From contig JAIWNF010000060.1 in the NCBI GenBank assembly GCA_025093555.1, positions 1 through 64,000 of the forward strand: DNA of 64,000 nucleotides, in the 5' to 3' direction. This stretch comes from Circinella umbellata. Its lineage: Eukaryota > Mucoromycota > Mucoromycetes > Mucorales > Lichtheimiaceae. This document shows positions 32,847-43,510 of this stretch, piece by piece. Position 1 is the first letter of the stretch, and each line of letters starts with the position of its first letter. The notes beneath the pieces are model-generated. The model ran no database searches. It saw only the letters and a program-made list of their open reading frames with translations, and was not told the origin of the DNA. The position numbers and the translations under genes are program-made.

Positions 32847-35800
32847 TCTTTATATAATTCGGATAGTAGTGCTGAATATGTTACTATTATTGCCAACTGT
32901 TTTAAGCGTATGAAACGAAGCACTAGTCGCGAAAGAGAACGGGAACGTCAGCGACGTAGACGTCAACAGCAACAACAGCAACCTCCAACTGTGGACCGTG
33001 AGTCTCAACATTCACGAGAAATGGTCCTGGAATCCCAAAACAGCCGTTCTAATTGTTATTTTGAAGATTTTGGAACTGACGATTATGATTATGGCGATGG
33101 TAATGCCCATAATAATGAACAAGAAGGATATGCTGACGTAGAGGATAACTCAACTCCTCAACAGACGCGTCGGAGACTCCCAAGGGCACAACGACGTTAC
33201 AATAGAAAGACAATTTTGGATGAAGAATGGGCTATGTTGCTTCCAAAGCTGAGAGACGCATACTTTCGTGGTATTGGTCAAAACGATATTGATATTACCA
33301 CATTAGATCCTCCAGCGACATTTGAGTGTAGTTGCATCGTGAAAAAAACCGCAACTGTTGTGTGTATTTTCAAGTGTGGTATGTGTAGTTCAATGAATTG
33401 GATAAGGCATTTGTGGGGTAAAATAGCAATAAAACATTAGATGTAATGGGACAGAGAGATAGTAAGGTATACCAAAGGCAATAAGCTTAAGGAATAATAA
33501 TAAAATTGGAATACAGGTGTACGTAAACATGATATTTCTTTTTGTGACAATTGTCCGGATGGATCTCGCTCTCTTCCAGTCATTTTGCTTGAAAAACACC
33601 TTTTTTCCGACCACACCGACTGATACGAAAATTGCGATACATATTGATGTACTTCGTTGCTATAGCAATGTTAGATTATATGCTCGTGCACCTATTAACA
33701 GTATTGCTGAATTAATGAAGGCCGATTATGATTGGACTGTAAGATTTGTATAATGAGAGTAAATTGCACAAGGTCGAAATAAGCTCATTCAAGTTTTATG
33801 TTAGGACCTTCCTGCTACATTAAGAAATACGCTGTATCATGCATTACTCAATTACTCTAAATTTAAGTTGCTTGTTGATGATCATATAAATGGATTTTGC
33901 AAATTAGCCGGGGGGAGATGCCCATTCTGTGATTACATGGTAGTTATTGATTCGTTATATTGAAAACCAAATATCTTATATATTCTAACTAAATCGCAAA
34001 GGCATCGGAGGGAGTAATGGTTCCGGTTTCTTTGGATGGAAATTTCCAATTAAAGAGGTTAGATCAAACCTCGTACTCTTTTGTTAATGATCCATGCGCA
34101 AAAACTGTGAATACCTTGTGGAAAGCAAATACTGACATAGTGTCACCTGGAATAAAGTAAGAATAAAATTATTATCAATTACACGTCTTATGGGTATATC
34201 AAAAGATTAACATTACTTATTCATGAAGCAGCCACAACCATCTGCTACAAATGCTAGGCCGGAATTTAGTTTATCTACTAACTCGATTCAACTTACAACA
34301 CAAAGATCATATAACTATGATAATATTGCTTGTGATGGATGGAAATCATTATCAAAAACCGGTATAAAAAGAAAGTCTATCCCAACTACAGGTGTATTCA
34401 TGGCAATGTGTTCTCGTTATTCTTTTGTTTTGTCTCTTATGGACATGAACACAACAGGAGAAAAGGCTGATTATCCATTGAGTGTTTTAAACCAGGTTAA
34501 AAATACATATGGAAATAACATTGCAATATTATATGATGTGGCATGTAAAATGGGAAAAGGACTAAAGGTAATATAACTATTTGTAGTTATTTATAAAGAT
34601 TGATGATTCTAATACATATATTGCATAAAGCACACTCCTCAATTATCCGATTTGGCAAATGTCCCTCGTGCCATTGGTGCCTTTCATGTTTATGGTCATG
34701 ATGCTCCATGCCAGGTGGCATTTAATCCAAAAGTTGTCAAAGGAATTGGATTAGTGGATGGTGAAGATTGTGAGAGGTATTGTAATAAAAGCAAAAAAAA
34801 ATGCAACAACTAGATTTCATGTTTCATAGAATACTCAATTTGTCTTTTCATTTTTGTTAAAGCAGTTCTTTATTCGTTAAACTAAACTATACTTTTAATG
34901 CTACAGATACTGGAGTGTCTGCTCTCTATTTGTGACTGCAACTCGATATATGACAGAATATAATCGTCATCTTTTTTTTACTATTCTTACGGATCATTAT
35001 CACGAGCAAAAATTGAAATCACTTGGTAATTATTATGCTCTGCTTCTACTACGGTGAAGTAAGATCTAATACTGACCACTCCTAAATTTTATAGGACGAA
35101 TTATTTTCAATAAGTATGGTAAAGCTAAAAACATATTTAAAGATTCGAATGACAAGCTACGCAGAATTGACGTTGAAGAATTAGCTCACCATTGGGAAGA
35201 ATTTAAGTATGGTACTATTGAAGGTAGAAGTTCGAATATGAGAAGCCGAAGAGTAAACGAAAAAGATAAATTACGCGCAGCAGTTTTAGCATATGATTGT
35301 TTTAATGAAGTCATGCATGGAGAACGGTTAGGTACATATTTATTATACTATTCATGTTATGAAAGCAGGACCCAAAGAATATGTAATAATACTCTTTGTA
35401 TACGTTTTATAGGTAATAAACGCGCAATGGAGATGCAAGTACAGCTTAGTAAAGCTTTGAAGAAGGTGGACAATATTGTCCAGGAATATAACAACAATAA
35501 TCCTACATCACGTAAAGTATTTAGTACTTAATGGAAGCTACTTAATAAATCAAATATCACAGTCTAGATACTTATTATTACAATTGTTCTTTATATAGCA
35601 CTTATCACAAAAGATATTTTGAAAAAAGAGAGTGCCTTTCGTCGAGAGTGCAATATTTTAGGTAGTGAAGGACGGCCATACCTTGCAATGCATCTTCGTG
35701 AAAGAGCAACTGAAGAGTTAGCAATGCTTAAGGTTTGTTTTAATATTACTTTTAATATGTATTTACATGTATATATTGTACATATTTTAACATTTTTAAT

Positions 35801-36241
35801 ACTTAATAGAAAGATGCCATAAATGTCACTCGTTTTTTCTCAGAACAAATCACAGCATTACGTTTCGCAATAAATAACATGCACAGTTATAACAACGAAT
35901 TTGAGGAGCAAGGTGTAAAAAATTTGTTGAAACATAAAGTGAAAAAAGTTCACCACCTGTTTATAAAACAAAGTGATTTACTTTTCCAGGTGGTATCAGA
36001 TGGGGAACCTGACGATGTGGCTGTTGATGTTCAAATATTTGAAAAATACTATATAGATGCAAACAGTATTGATAGCGAACAACAATTGCCTGTGGCGGAC
36101 GATCATGTTAATATTGATATCGAAACTTCTGAAGTCGATTTGAATACTACCACAGACGATAACGATGATGATGATATAGCATCAATAGTTAGTTTACTCG
36201 TCGAACCAGAACAACTTACTGAAAATGAAGATATGGAATAA
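32844..36241 (+). CDS. KDZ transposase with N-terminal Cys-rich (CxC) module
   Basis: Exons by eye: 32844-33378, 33517-33738, 33805-33939, 34002-34156, 34258-34567, 34631-34776, 34907-35025, 35095-35331, 35413-35516, about 35628-35732 and 35810-36241. A basic, Gln-rich N-terminus (RERERERQRRRRQQQQQQ) precedes a Cys cluster: FECSC, VCIFKC, ISFCDNC and later GGRCPFCDY. The DDE core has Asp in VSLDGNFQLKRL, then TTGVFMAMCSRYSFVLSLMD, NTTGEKADYP, the second Asp in IAILYDVACKMGKG, and Glu in GLVDGEDCERYWSVCS, the hallmark order of KDZ transposases. An acidic C-terminal tail ends the protein. There is one apparent frameshift, 1 nt in the T6 run at 33601-33606. The junction between exons 9 and 10 is uncertain. 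Confidence 0.82.
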
Positions 36242-38698
36242 TGTGGTTACAAATGCTACCTCAGAAATACAATTCTTCAAATTAAATACATAAACGTATC
36301 TGTTGTTAATTTTACATACGTATCCTTATTCTTGTACCAACTCTACCGCTATTTCACTTCACAATTACTGTTTCATTTTACAACATATAGACTATTATTA
36401 TTATTTATTATTACTATTCAATATTATTATTCAATATTATTTTCAATACTTTCTTTAATCATTGCTCTTCCATTTTCTTTATATAATTTGATAAAGTCAT
36501 TATTATACTTTTAATGACAATAAATCAAATACGTATGTTAAATTGGTGTACGTAATGTTACATACAAATCAAATTGAATGTATTCAGCTTACAGTTATCT
36601 ACTGTAGTATCTAGTGTGAAACGAACAAAGAAATAATAAAAATATGTATATAATAAACAAATTAATATACGTAAGAATTAGTAACAGTCTACGTATATAT
36701 TAGAATGCTAGCGAGACTATTTCAAAAGCTCATAATATGTACGTAGAAACTTGAACAGTAGCGTTTCTCTTTTTTTTATCGATCACATTATATTTATTTA
36801 TCTAGTAACAGCTGTTATACATATGTCCCGATAAGGGATATATTTATGCATAATATCTATAATTTTAGTATGTAGCTAATTAAATATAAATAATATACCT
36901 GATGGTATGTATATTATTATAATATTTGATTAAAATGTATTATATTTATTATTATCATTACGTACCATTCAAGTAGATGGTATTATTAAATTATTAATCC
37001 AAGAATAATAGTGCTTAGCATAATTTTTGTTGCTATGCAATATGTGAAACATCTCTTACATATTATGAAGTATTATTCAGAAATACACATGTATTTCATC
37101 TATAAAAGTATTCTTTTATCATAAACCTATTAACATTTATAATGCCACTTCATAATTATTACTAAAGTGATTTTATTGCTATAACCATGGCTCATGGATA
37201 ATTATTTACTGACTTAACCAAATACAAAAAATACATCAATTACTTTTCTTAAAAATACATCGAATGAAGTCTATATAATAATATATTTGAGTGCGTAGAC
37301 ATACTCTAAGTCAAACATCTTTCAAGCATATCTTTATAAATCCTGTGGTTGTAAGGAGAAATAGAAAATAAGAGTAAATGAACTTAAATATTGTATTAGA
37401 TAACTGAAGATTTACTTAAAATAGAAAAGTGTTTTGTTTATACGTATCTACTTATTCCAATTAATAATTGAGTGAGTGTAATCAATGTTCTTTATAATTT
37501 TTACGTGTGCACCTTAGGTATCCAATGAAAATTTACATGTACATTGTAACACTTAGTCTATTTAATTTTAATAACTGGTTCTGTTGGTCCTATTAGAACA
37601 TAATAATTGTGATACCATAACTAAATTTATTTTTGGATAATTACAATACTGAAATATTACTGCTAATGATATTTGCTTGAATTGATATTATATGTTAAAT
37701 AAAGCAGAAAAAGAAATTTGTATTACGTAAAGAGTATTGACACAAACTTGAATCTGGTTAGAAAAGTATCTTTTATTACTTTACGTTATCCGTATGAAAC
37801 TATTCATTTTCATAAAAATTGCTTTATTATCTACTCTCTTGGATTTTGATGTTTATGTTCTATCAATATGACAAACTATAATGTGAAAACATATAACTTA
37901 TCACACTATCTTCAGAATCTCACTTATCGACTACGTATATAATACCCCACAGATTGTTCACGGATCTACTTCTTGTGTGTGTATCAGTAAATAAAAAGTA
38001 AAATATAATAGAATAAGGTTCTATATATAACCTTAAGTAGTACTTTAATAGCCTTTGTTACTAAGTAACATTATAAAGATTTAAATCGAAACATAGGAGT
38101 GTAATTTTATAATAGGAAATATCTTTAATACGTTGATGGCATATCACTAGGTAAATAACATAGTAGTGATTTACAATTTAGAATGATTATGGTGTGATTG
38201 CTTTACAATGTATCATAAAAAATATATTGATAGAAATTCAAACACCAAACAAAAATAGATCACAAAACCGTTGTACGTAGTTGTATTTAATATCTTTATT
38301 TAAAGTGTTGAAAAAAAAAGCATTATCTAAAACCGCCTTTCCTATTTTTCATAATATTGTAATATTGCATCTATCTATCAATACAGTTTTGGTCTACAAA
38401 GACGCTACGGACGTCTTTACTGCGAAGCACGTATATACTTATCTTATAGAAGCAAAAACAAGAACATTGATCTGGAACTTTAAAACAGTTTATCATCACT
38501 TGCTAGATATATACTTCAAGATTAAAAATATAGAATTTGTTACTATTGAACTAACTTCATCATGAAAATACAAAATAAATAAAAAGGTGAAAGGATGTAA
38601 AGAAAATATATTGATAATCAAAATATCAACCAAGATGACGGTTTATTGGGACGTGCCTAAAATGAAACATGTGTCAGAATAATACCATCATTTCCTAC
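36242..38698. other. Non-coding centre of the KDZ element, TACGTA-rich
   Basis: No gene is recognisable in 2.4 kb. I count eleven TACGTA hexamers, at 36317, 36530, 36549, 36668, 36690, 36740, 36959, 37441, 37724, 37932 and 38274. A 94-codon frame at 38281-38565 has no motif I recognise and is not called. Confidence 0.55.
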
Positions 38699-39796
38699 TT
38701 ATGGATAATTATACATACGTGCTCTTTTATTGCTTAACCCAGATGTACCAAAAACTGGGGGTTTGCAAAACTGATCAAATCTTTCTTGCAACGCATAAAA
38801 ATTACTATCAGAGTTGCTCTTTGCATTCATTTCATCGAGAAATTGTACGCCAGTATCTAAAATGTATATGTACATACACACATATCAATATAATACACCT
38901 AATATTATAAATAGTACTTACCTGTTCCAATTCGACGTAGTTTCCAACTGCTGCGATATTGTGAAGCACCAAATATGACTAGTGATTCAAGTCCTGTCAA
39001 CTCCTTGACACGCTGAACGTTTTTGCGTAAAATATGAATCGTATCTTCTGCCATCATCTTTTTCTGCTTCTCTGTCATATCATTAACTTTGCCAGACATC
39101 CCGTTTGCCTTATTATAAGATTTTGTTCGATCTTCCAGTGCCTTGAATTCATTTTTATCTGCCTTCACTGCATTGTAAGCTCTTGCAACTTCTTTATTAA
39201 CCCAAGCTGTCTTTTCCTTATCATTTTGTTGAGATTTTGTTACATCTGGATTATGAACATCATATTTGGCTTTTCGTTTCAGACATTAGTATATTGATTA
39301 TCTAATACTGTAAGACCTCTCCATACATCATTTTGTATCATTTCTTACCTGCAAAGTCTTTTCTCTTTTCATAAACAAAGTGTGTCCATGTATTATGAGC
39401 TTTTGAATGGGTGAATAACTTCACAGCCATACTACCAAACATTCTCTCGACCTTTTCAATTGGAAAGCCACATTTATCCACAATATCCCACTTTGCATTT
39501 TCAAGATTTTCTTTGGCTTGTTCAACAAGAGTATCAGCTAATTCTTCGTTTTTATCCATTTCTGGATCATGAATATCCTCTTCTTCGTTATTAAGCACGT
39601 TTCCTCCTGTTCGTGCTTCTGTTTCCGTTACCATCGTTGGCAGTTGAAGTTGCTGAAAACCTTGAACTGCTACCTTAATACACCAGTCAGCAAGCCGTGC
39701 AAATTCAAGTTGTTCATCGTATGAAAAATTTCCAGCTTTGCTTCTGAATTCAGAGTAGCGTGTTAGGTTAGTTTGAGGGTTGACTTGTTCATTCAT
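38699..39796 (-). CDS. KDZ-element accessory protein, function unknown (317 aa)
   Basis: Exons complement(39349-39796), complement(38922-39269) and complement(38699-38856) join in frame (GTAAGA and GTAAGT donors), giving 318 codons including stop TAA and no break. Residues 1-90 are mostly helical and acidic in the middle. A charged core (about 120-195) contains SKAHNTWTHFVYEKRKDF, then KEKTAWVNKEVARAYNA and FKALEDRTKSYN. Its F-x-x-E ... W ... spacing recalls an HMG box, which is a weak inference. The C-terminus has SLVIFGASQYRSSWKLRRIG and ends NKRARMYNYP. It is not a shadow of another frame. Its position inside the TIRs, with the same leader as the transposase, marks it as element-encoded. 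Confidence 0.75.
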
Positions 39797-39878
39797 TCCG
39801 AAGATGTAGTGATTTAGAAAAAATATGAAAGTAAAAAAAAAAGGAGGAAGAATTATAATTTATTTTAGGCAAAAAAGG

Positions 39879-40008
39879 TTTGACCAAATTGTAATGCAGA
39901 CAGGAACAAAAGTGACGGTTAATTTTTTAATTTTTTCTGGTTCCAAACCTGCCATTCAATGCGAGAGCATATTAGGCTTAGGATCAGGCTATCTTTATAA
40001 ATTAGGTG
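39879..40008 (-). repeat. KDZ element right TIR
   Basis: Inverted partner of 32669-32798. The second homologous block, ACTTTCATATTTTTTCTAAA and CACTACATCTTCGGAATG on the minus strand, lies at about 39794-39833. It ends on the ATG of the convergent gene. Confidence 0.93.
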
Positions 40009-40013
40009 GTAGG

Positions 40014-40027
40014 CACGACCAACAATT
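40014..40027 (-). repeat. Terminal end of DIRS 1, displaced by the KDZ insertion
   Basis: CACGACCAACA continues exactly the word found in the DIRS internal complementary region (GTAGGCACGACCAACA on the minus-strand reading). Non-DIRS flank follows from about 40028. Confidence 0.75.
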
Positions 40028-40552
40028 AATTATTTGATTATCTAACTCCTTAATTCGAATCTTATTTCATGTGGAATCGAATCCAATCTCAGGGTATACG
40101 TAATTAATTCTTATTGTGTAAAGATAAAAATTATTATTGATTGGAAAACTTCTGATATTTATTTAGGTAAAATATTGTAATAATACTTATTGTAATGATA
40201 ATAACAATGATAATAAAAAAATAAAAGTAAAAAAGAAGAAGGGAAAATCTGAAATAAGGAGGTAACAATATATACGACCAACTCTCAGGATTAATCTGAT
40301 CTCAATTTTTGAAATACTTTAATGACTCTTATCAACCGAGTATATTAACATAGGAAAGAACGAAAAAAAGTGGATTGAATAGCCTACTGGTGCCAACCAG
40401 CACCAAAAAAAAGAAACAACGTATTTTAAAATACTATTTGGTCGTTCCTCAAAAAAATAAAAAAAATAAACCATTAAGCTATCAAAAAAAAAACTAGTTT
40501 GTCACTTAACGGCCAAGAACATTGCTGATCGACTGGTTTTTTTATGCTGCTA
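40028..40552. other. Short AT-rich gap between elements
   Basis: No gene or clear repeat. It contains a polypurine stretch (about 40210-40260). Confidence 0.4.
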
Positions 40553-41363
40553 CAACGTTTGTAGCTAAATTTGACCATGCAAACTAAAAACGAGCTATGA
40601 TTTTGATAATGGGCCACTGATCTTGAAGTTGAGCCATGCCCAGAAAACTTATGCCACGCCAAGGAGACGTTTGTGCAAGAACAACTAAGGATATAAAAGC
40701 TGATGATGACTTGACACCCAAAAAGAAACAACTTGTGGCAATTTCACGGAATTTATTGAATGAGTACTTATTAATATTAAAGCCTAAGGTTTCCTGTATC
40801 AAGATCTTGTTATAGATAATGGTGTTATCTATAGAACAATTGATGTCAAGAATTGGGTTACAGATTGTGATTTTGAGATTATGTACCTTTTACCATGATA
40901 CTCCCTTTTTTAAAACTCAATCAACGAGGAATTTTGGCCGAAACGTAAGGATGTAGTCAACAAAGATTTTGCTTCTTTACGACTTGATACTGCATCAAGA
41001 AAGCATATTAAAAAAGCATATTTTCCACGAAGTCAAGTTTAAGATCAAGCATTACTTAATTGGCATTTTCGGACCATTGTTTCGTAGGCGAAAATGGGTT
41101 ATAAAAATATATTTGTTACGAATATAGTTAACTCTTTTATAAATATTAATAAATGTAGGCAATACATGTTACTACGATTCATTTGGATCGTACTCATTTT
41201 TAATAGCTAGTAGCTCATATTGGTTTGGTGCTTTTCATTACTAAAATTATGTGGCTCATTTTCGTTAGCTGACTGAATTTTAGCCCATTTTAAATTACTA
41301 CTGCCCACCTTCAAAATCATGGCTCATTTTCATTTTTGGTGGCCAATTTAACTTCCAACGCTA
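40553..41363 (+). mobile_element. Internally deleted Tc1/mariner-like element
   Basis: Flanked by TA on both sides (40551-40552 and 41364-41365). Terminal inverted repeats, diverged, run inward: left CAACGTTTGTAGCTAAATTT, right (complement) TAGCGTTGGAAGTTAAATTG, both continuing into ATGATTTTGA(T/A)-like words. From 40553 to about 40660 it matches 17955-18042. It then jumps directly to the sequence found at 19631-19796, so roughly 1.6 kb of the other copy is missing. Downstream, 40820-41090 still encodes a recognisable transposase C-terminus in scattered frames (KNWVTDCDFEIMYL, then EEFWPKRKDVVNKDFASLRL). It is non-autonomous. Confidence 0.7.
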
Positions 41364-41365
41364 TA

Positions 41366-42081
41366 ATGTAATCTATCTCTCCCGTTTTCTCTCTTTCTCT
41401 TTTTGTAATCTTATCATTTCAAGACTCTGTAAATCGTCAGAATCTTTTAATAAGTTAGAGTAAAACATGTGTGTGTGACAATTAAAAAAGGCCGAAAATA
41501 ATGAGTCTTTTTTTTTTCTTTGAATAGGTTATCAACAGCACAGTAATTGATGTGGATGGGCCTATGCGGAAGAAATAGTCAATATATGATAATATAGTCT
41601 AAAAAAAGTTTATTTCTCTTTTTGTTTTGTATAGATCTTTATAACTATTATTAGAATAACTATTAAAAAAATAGAGTCATATTCATTTCATAATACAATA
41701 AATTCAAGATAAATACAACTGTTAAATAACGATAAGTATTATTTAAAAGCACATTTCACATGCTTCGATTTCGAGTGCTTGTATAGATAAAGATATGTTT
41801 CAAAGCTCTCAGATTAAATACTTTTGATACGGTTTCTAATCTTAAACTTTAAAAGCTTTGTTATCTATTTACATAAAAATCTTTTACTTTGTCTATTATG
41901 TAATTACTTGTAATTTGAAACAATAATAATAAGCATTACTCCTTTCCCCTCCCCGCAACACTCGTATTTTTATTGTCGGTAAATAAATTTACCATACCAT
42001 TGTATGAGCATGATTTTGAGTAAAAAAAACGTCTTTTTTTTTTGACTCCAACGTTATTGAAAATAATAAATAATAATAATA
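41366..42081. other. Intergenic, upstream of SFT2
   Basis: AT-rich. The last 100 bp contain a C/T-rich patch (CCTTTCCCCTCCCC at about 41943) and T-runs that probably belong to the SFT2 promoter. No gene. Confidence 0.45.
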
Positions 42082-43171
42082 ATGAGTCAACAAGCACAAA
42101 ATAATTTTCATAATTCTCTTCGTGGATTCAACATGACAAGATCATCATCACCTCATATATCATTACCAACTGATACTCCTCCAGCCAATCATAATAATCC
42201 TTTTGCCTCAATTCGTGATTCAGCTTCAAACGTGTTTTCAAATGTTTCAAATAGTGTTCAAGGTTATCTTCCAGTAAATTTATCAGGTGAAGAAGAAGAA
42301 GAACCTTGGTATCAAATGTCTCGTGTAGAGGTAATTAAAAATAATAGATTAGTTTCATGGAAGGTTTTTTATTCACGGTTTTAATCATTATTTTGATAAA
42401 ATTTATGTTTATAGAGAGTTATGGCTTTTGCTCTTTGTGTTGCTCTTGGTGTAGCATGCTTTTTCTTAGTAAGTGACAAAAATAAAAATAGTGTCTCGTG
42501 ATTATGGTGAAAAAGGGTTATTAGCTAATATAATATACCTTTTTTAGGCATTCTTTTTATTTTTGCCTATTGTTCCTCTAAGTCCTGGAAAATTCGCTGC
42601 AACATTTACATGTAAGTATATATATATAAAGAGGAATATATGTTTTTATGGGATAAACTAATAATGAATAATAGTGGCTAGTATATTGATTTTAGTTAGT
42701 ATTGCTATGCTTCGTGGACCTATGGCACATTTAAAACATATGATATCAATGGAGCGTTTACCTTTTACACTTTCTTATTGCGGAACAATGGCATTAACAT
42801 TATATTTCTCACTTGGTGTATGTAATCATTTAGGAAATTGGATAAGATAAAGTACATAACCTATATAGCCTATATATTAACATTTGATTATTTAGGCACG
42901 AAATTATATCCTTACAATCATATTTGCTATTTTACAATTGATTGCTTTAGTATGGTATGGCATATATATATATATATATAAGATGCTGATGGGGAGGATT
43001 AATTGGATTATATAAAAGTAATGAGGTTTATTAAAATAAACGTTTATTGGGGGGTATTCTTTAAAATGAATTTATAGGTATTTTGGATCATATATTCCTG
43101 GAGGTGTCTCTACTTTAAGATATGGTTCTGCCTATGTAGGTCGACAAGCTGCATCATTACTTCCACTCTAA
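42082..43171 (+). CDS. SFT2: SFT2-family Golgi vesicle transport protein (220 aa)
   Basis: Six exons, 42082-42330, 42415-42468, 42548-42611, 42675-42817, 42896-42954 and 43078-43171, join in frame to 221 codons with TAA, the usual family length. A polar N-terminus (PWYQMSRVE) precedes four membrane segments: VMAFALCVALGVACFFLAFF with LPIVPLSPGKFAATFTLAS, SILILVSIAMLRGPMAHLKH, RLPFTLSYCGTMALTLYFSL and TIIFAILQLIALVWYYFGSY. It ends with YIPGG and ASLLPL. The order loop 'P-x-K-F-A', 'RGP...H' and 'Y-x-P-G-G' is characteristic of SFT2 proteins, which act in retrograde traffic to the Golgi with Sed5. Introns are 63-123 nt. The gene is intact. Confidence 0.93.
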
Positions 43172-43191
43172 GTTTAATTACTGTATATATT

Positions 43192-43230
<39 letters not shown>

Positions 43231-43510
43231 TCTACATTATTAATCCCTTCTCATTCCTATTCACACCGTTTATCCATTTGTTATTTATTATTCTCCTTAC
43301 TTTCGCTGAATAAATTCACGTACTATTTTTTTTATATGTGTATTAACAATAAATTATGTACAAATTTTCTAATCATTTATTCTGGCTGATATGATTCAAT
43401 TACTATAAAGAGGTTCCCTCATACTTGTGGTACCAATTCTATAATATATAAAAATAGAATACCTTTTCTTTTATCTCTTCCTTTTTTTACCAAAACTTTA
43501 TATATTTATT
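43172..43510. other. Gap between tandem genes
   Basis: Holds an (AT)n run at about 43199-43228 and an AT-rich probable 3' UTR/promoter. Nothing else is seen. Confidence 0.45.

Larger units (their letters stand above)
32669..40008. mobile_element. KDZ-type DNA transposon with two convergent genes (7.34 kb)
   Basis: Bounded by 130-bp TIRs (32669-32798 and 39879-40008) with a single mismatch that I can see. GTAGG lies immediately outside the right TIR (40009-40013), and GTAGG plus TGT lies outside the left (32661-32668). DIRS 1 sequence resumes at 40014, so the element sits inside the DIRS terminus. It carries a KDZ transposase on plus (32844-36241), a 317-codon gene on minus (38699-39796) and 2.4 kb of non-coding DNA between their 3' ends. 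KDZ elements (Kyakuja, Dileera, Zisupton) are known from fungi, algae and animals. Confidence 0.85.

Noticed and set aside
38281..38565. 94-codon plus frame inside the KDZ element
   Set aside because: No motif, no splice partner and no leader; not enough to call a third gene.
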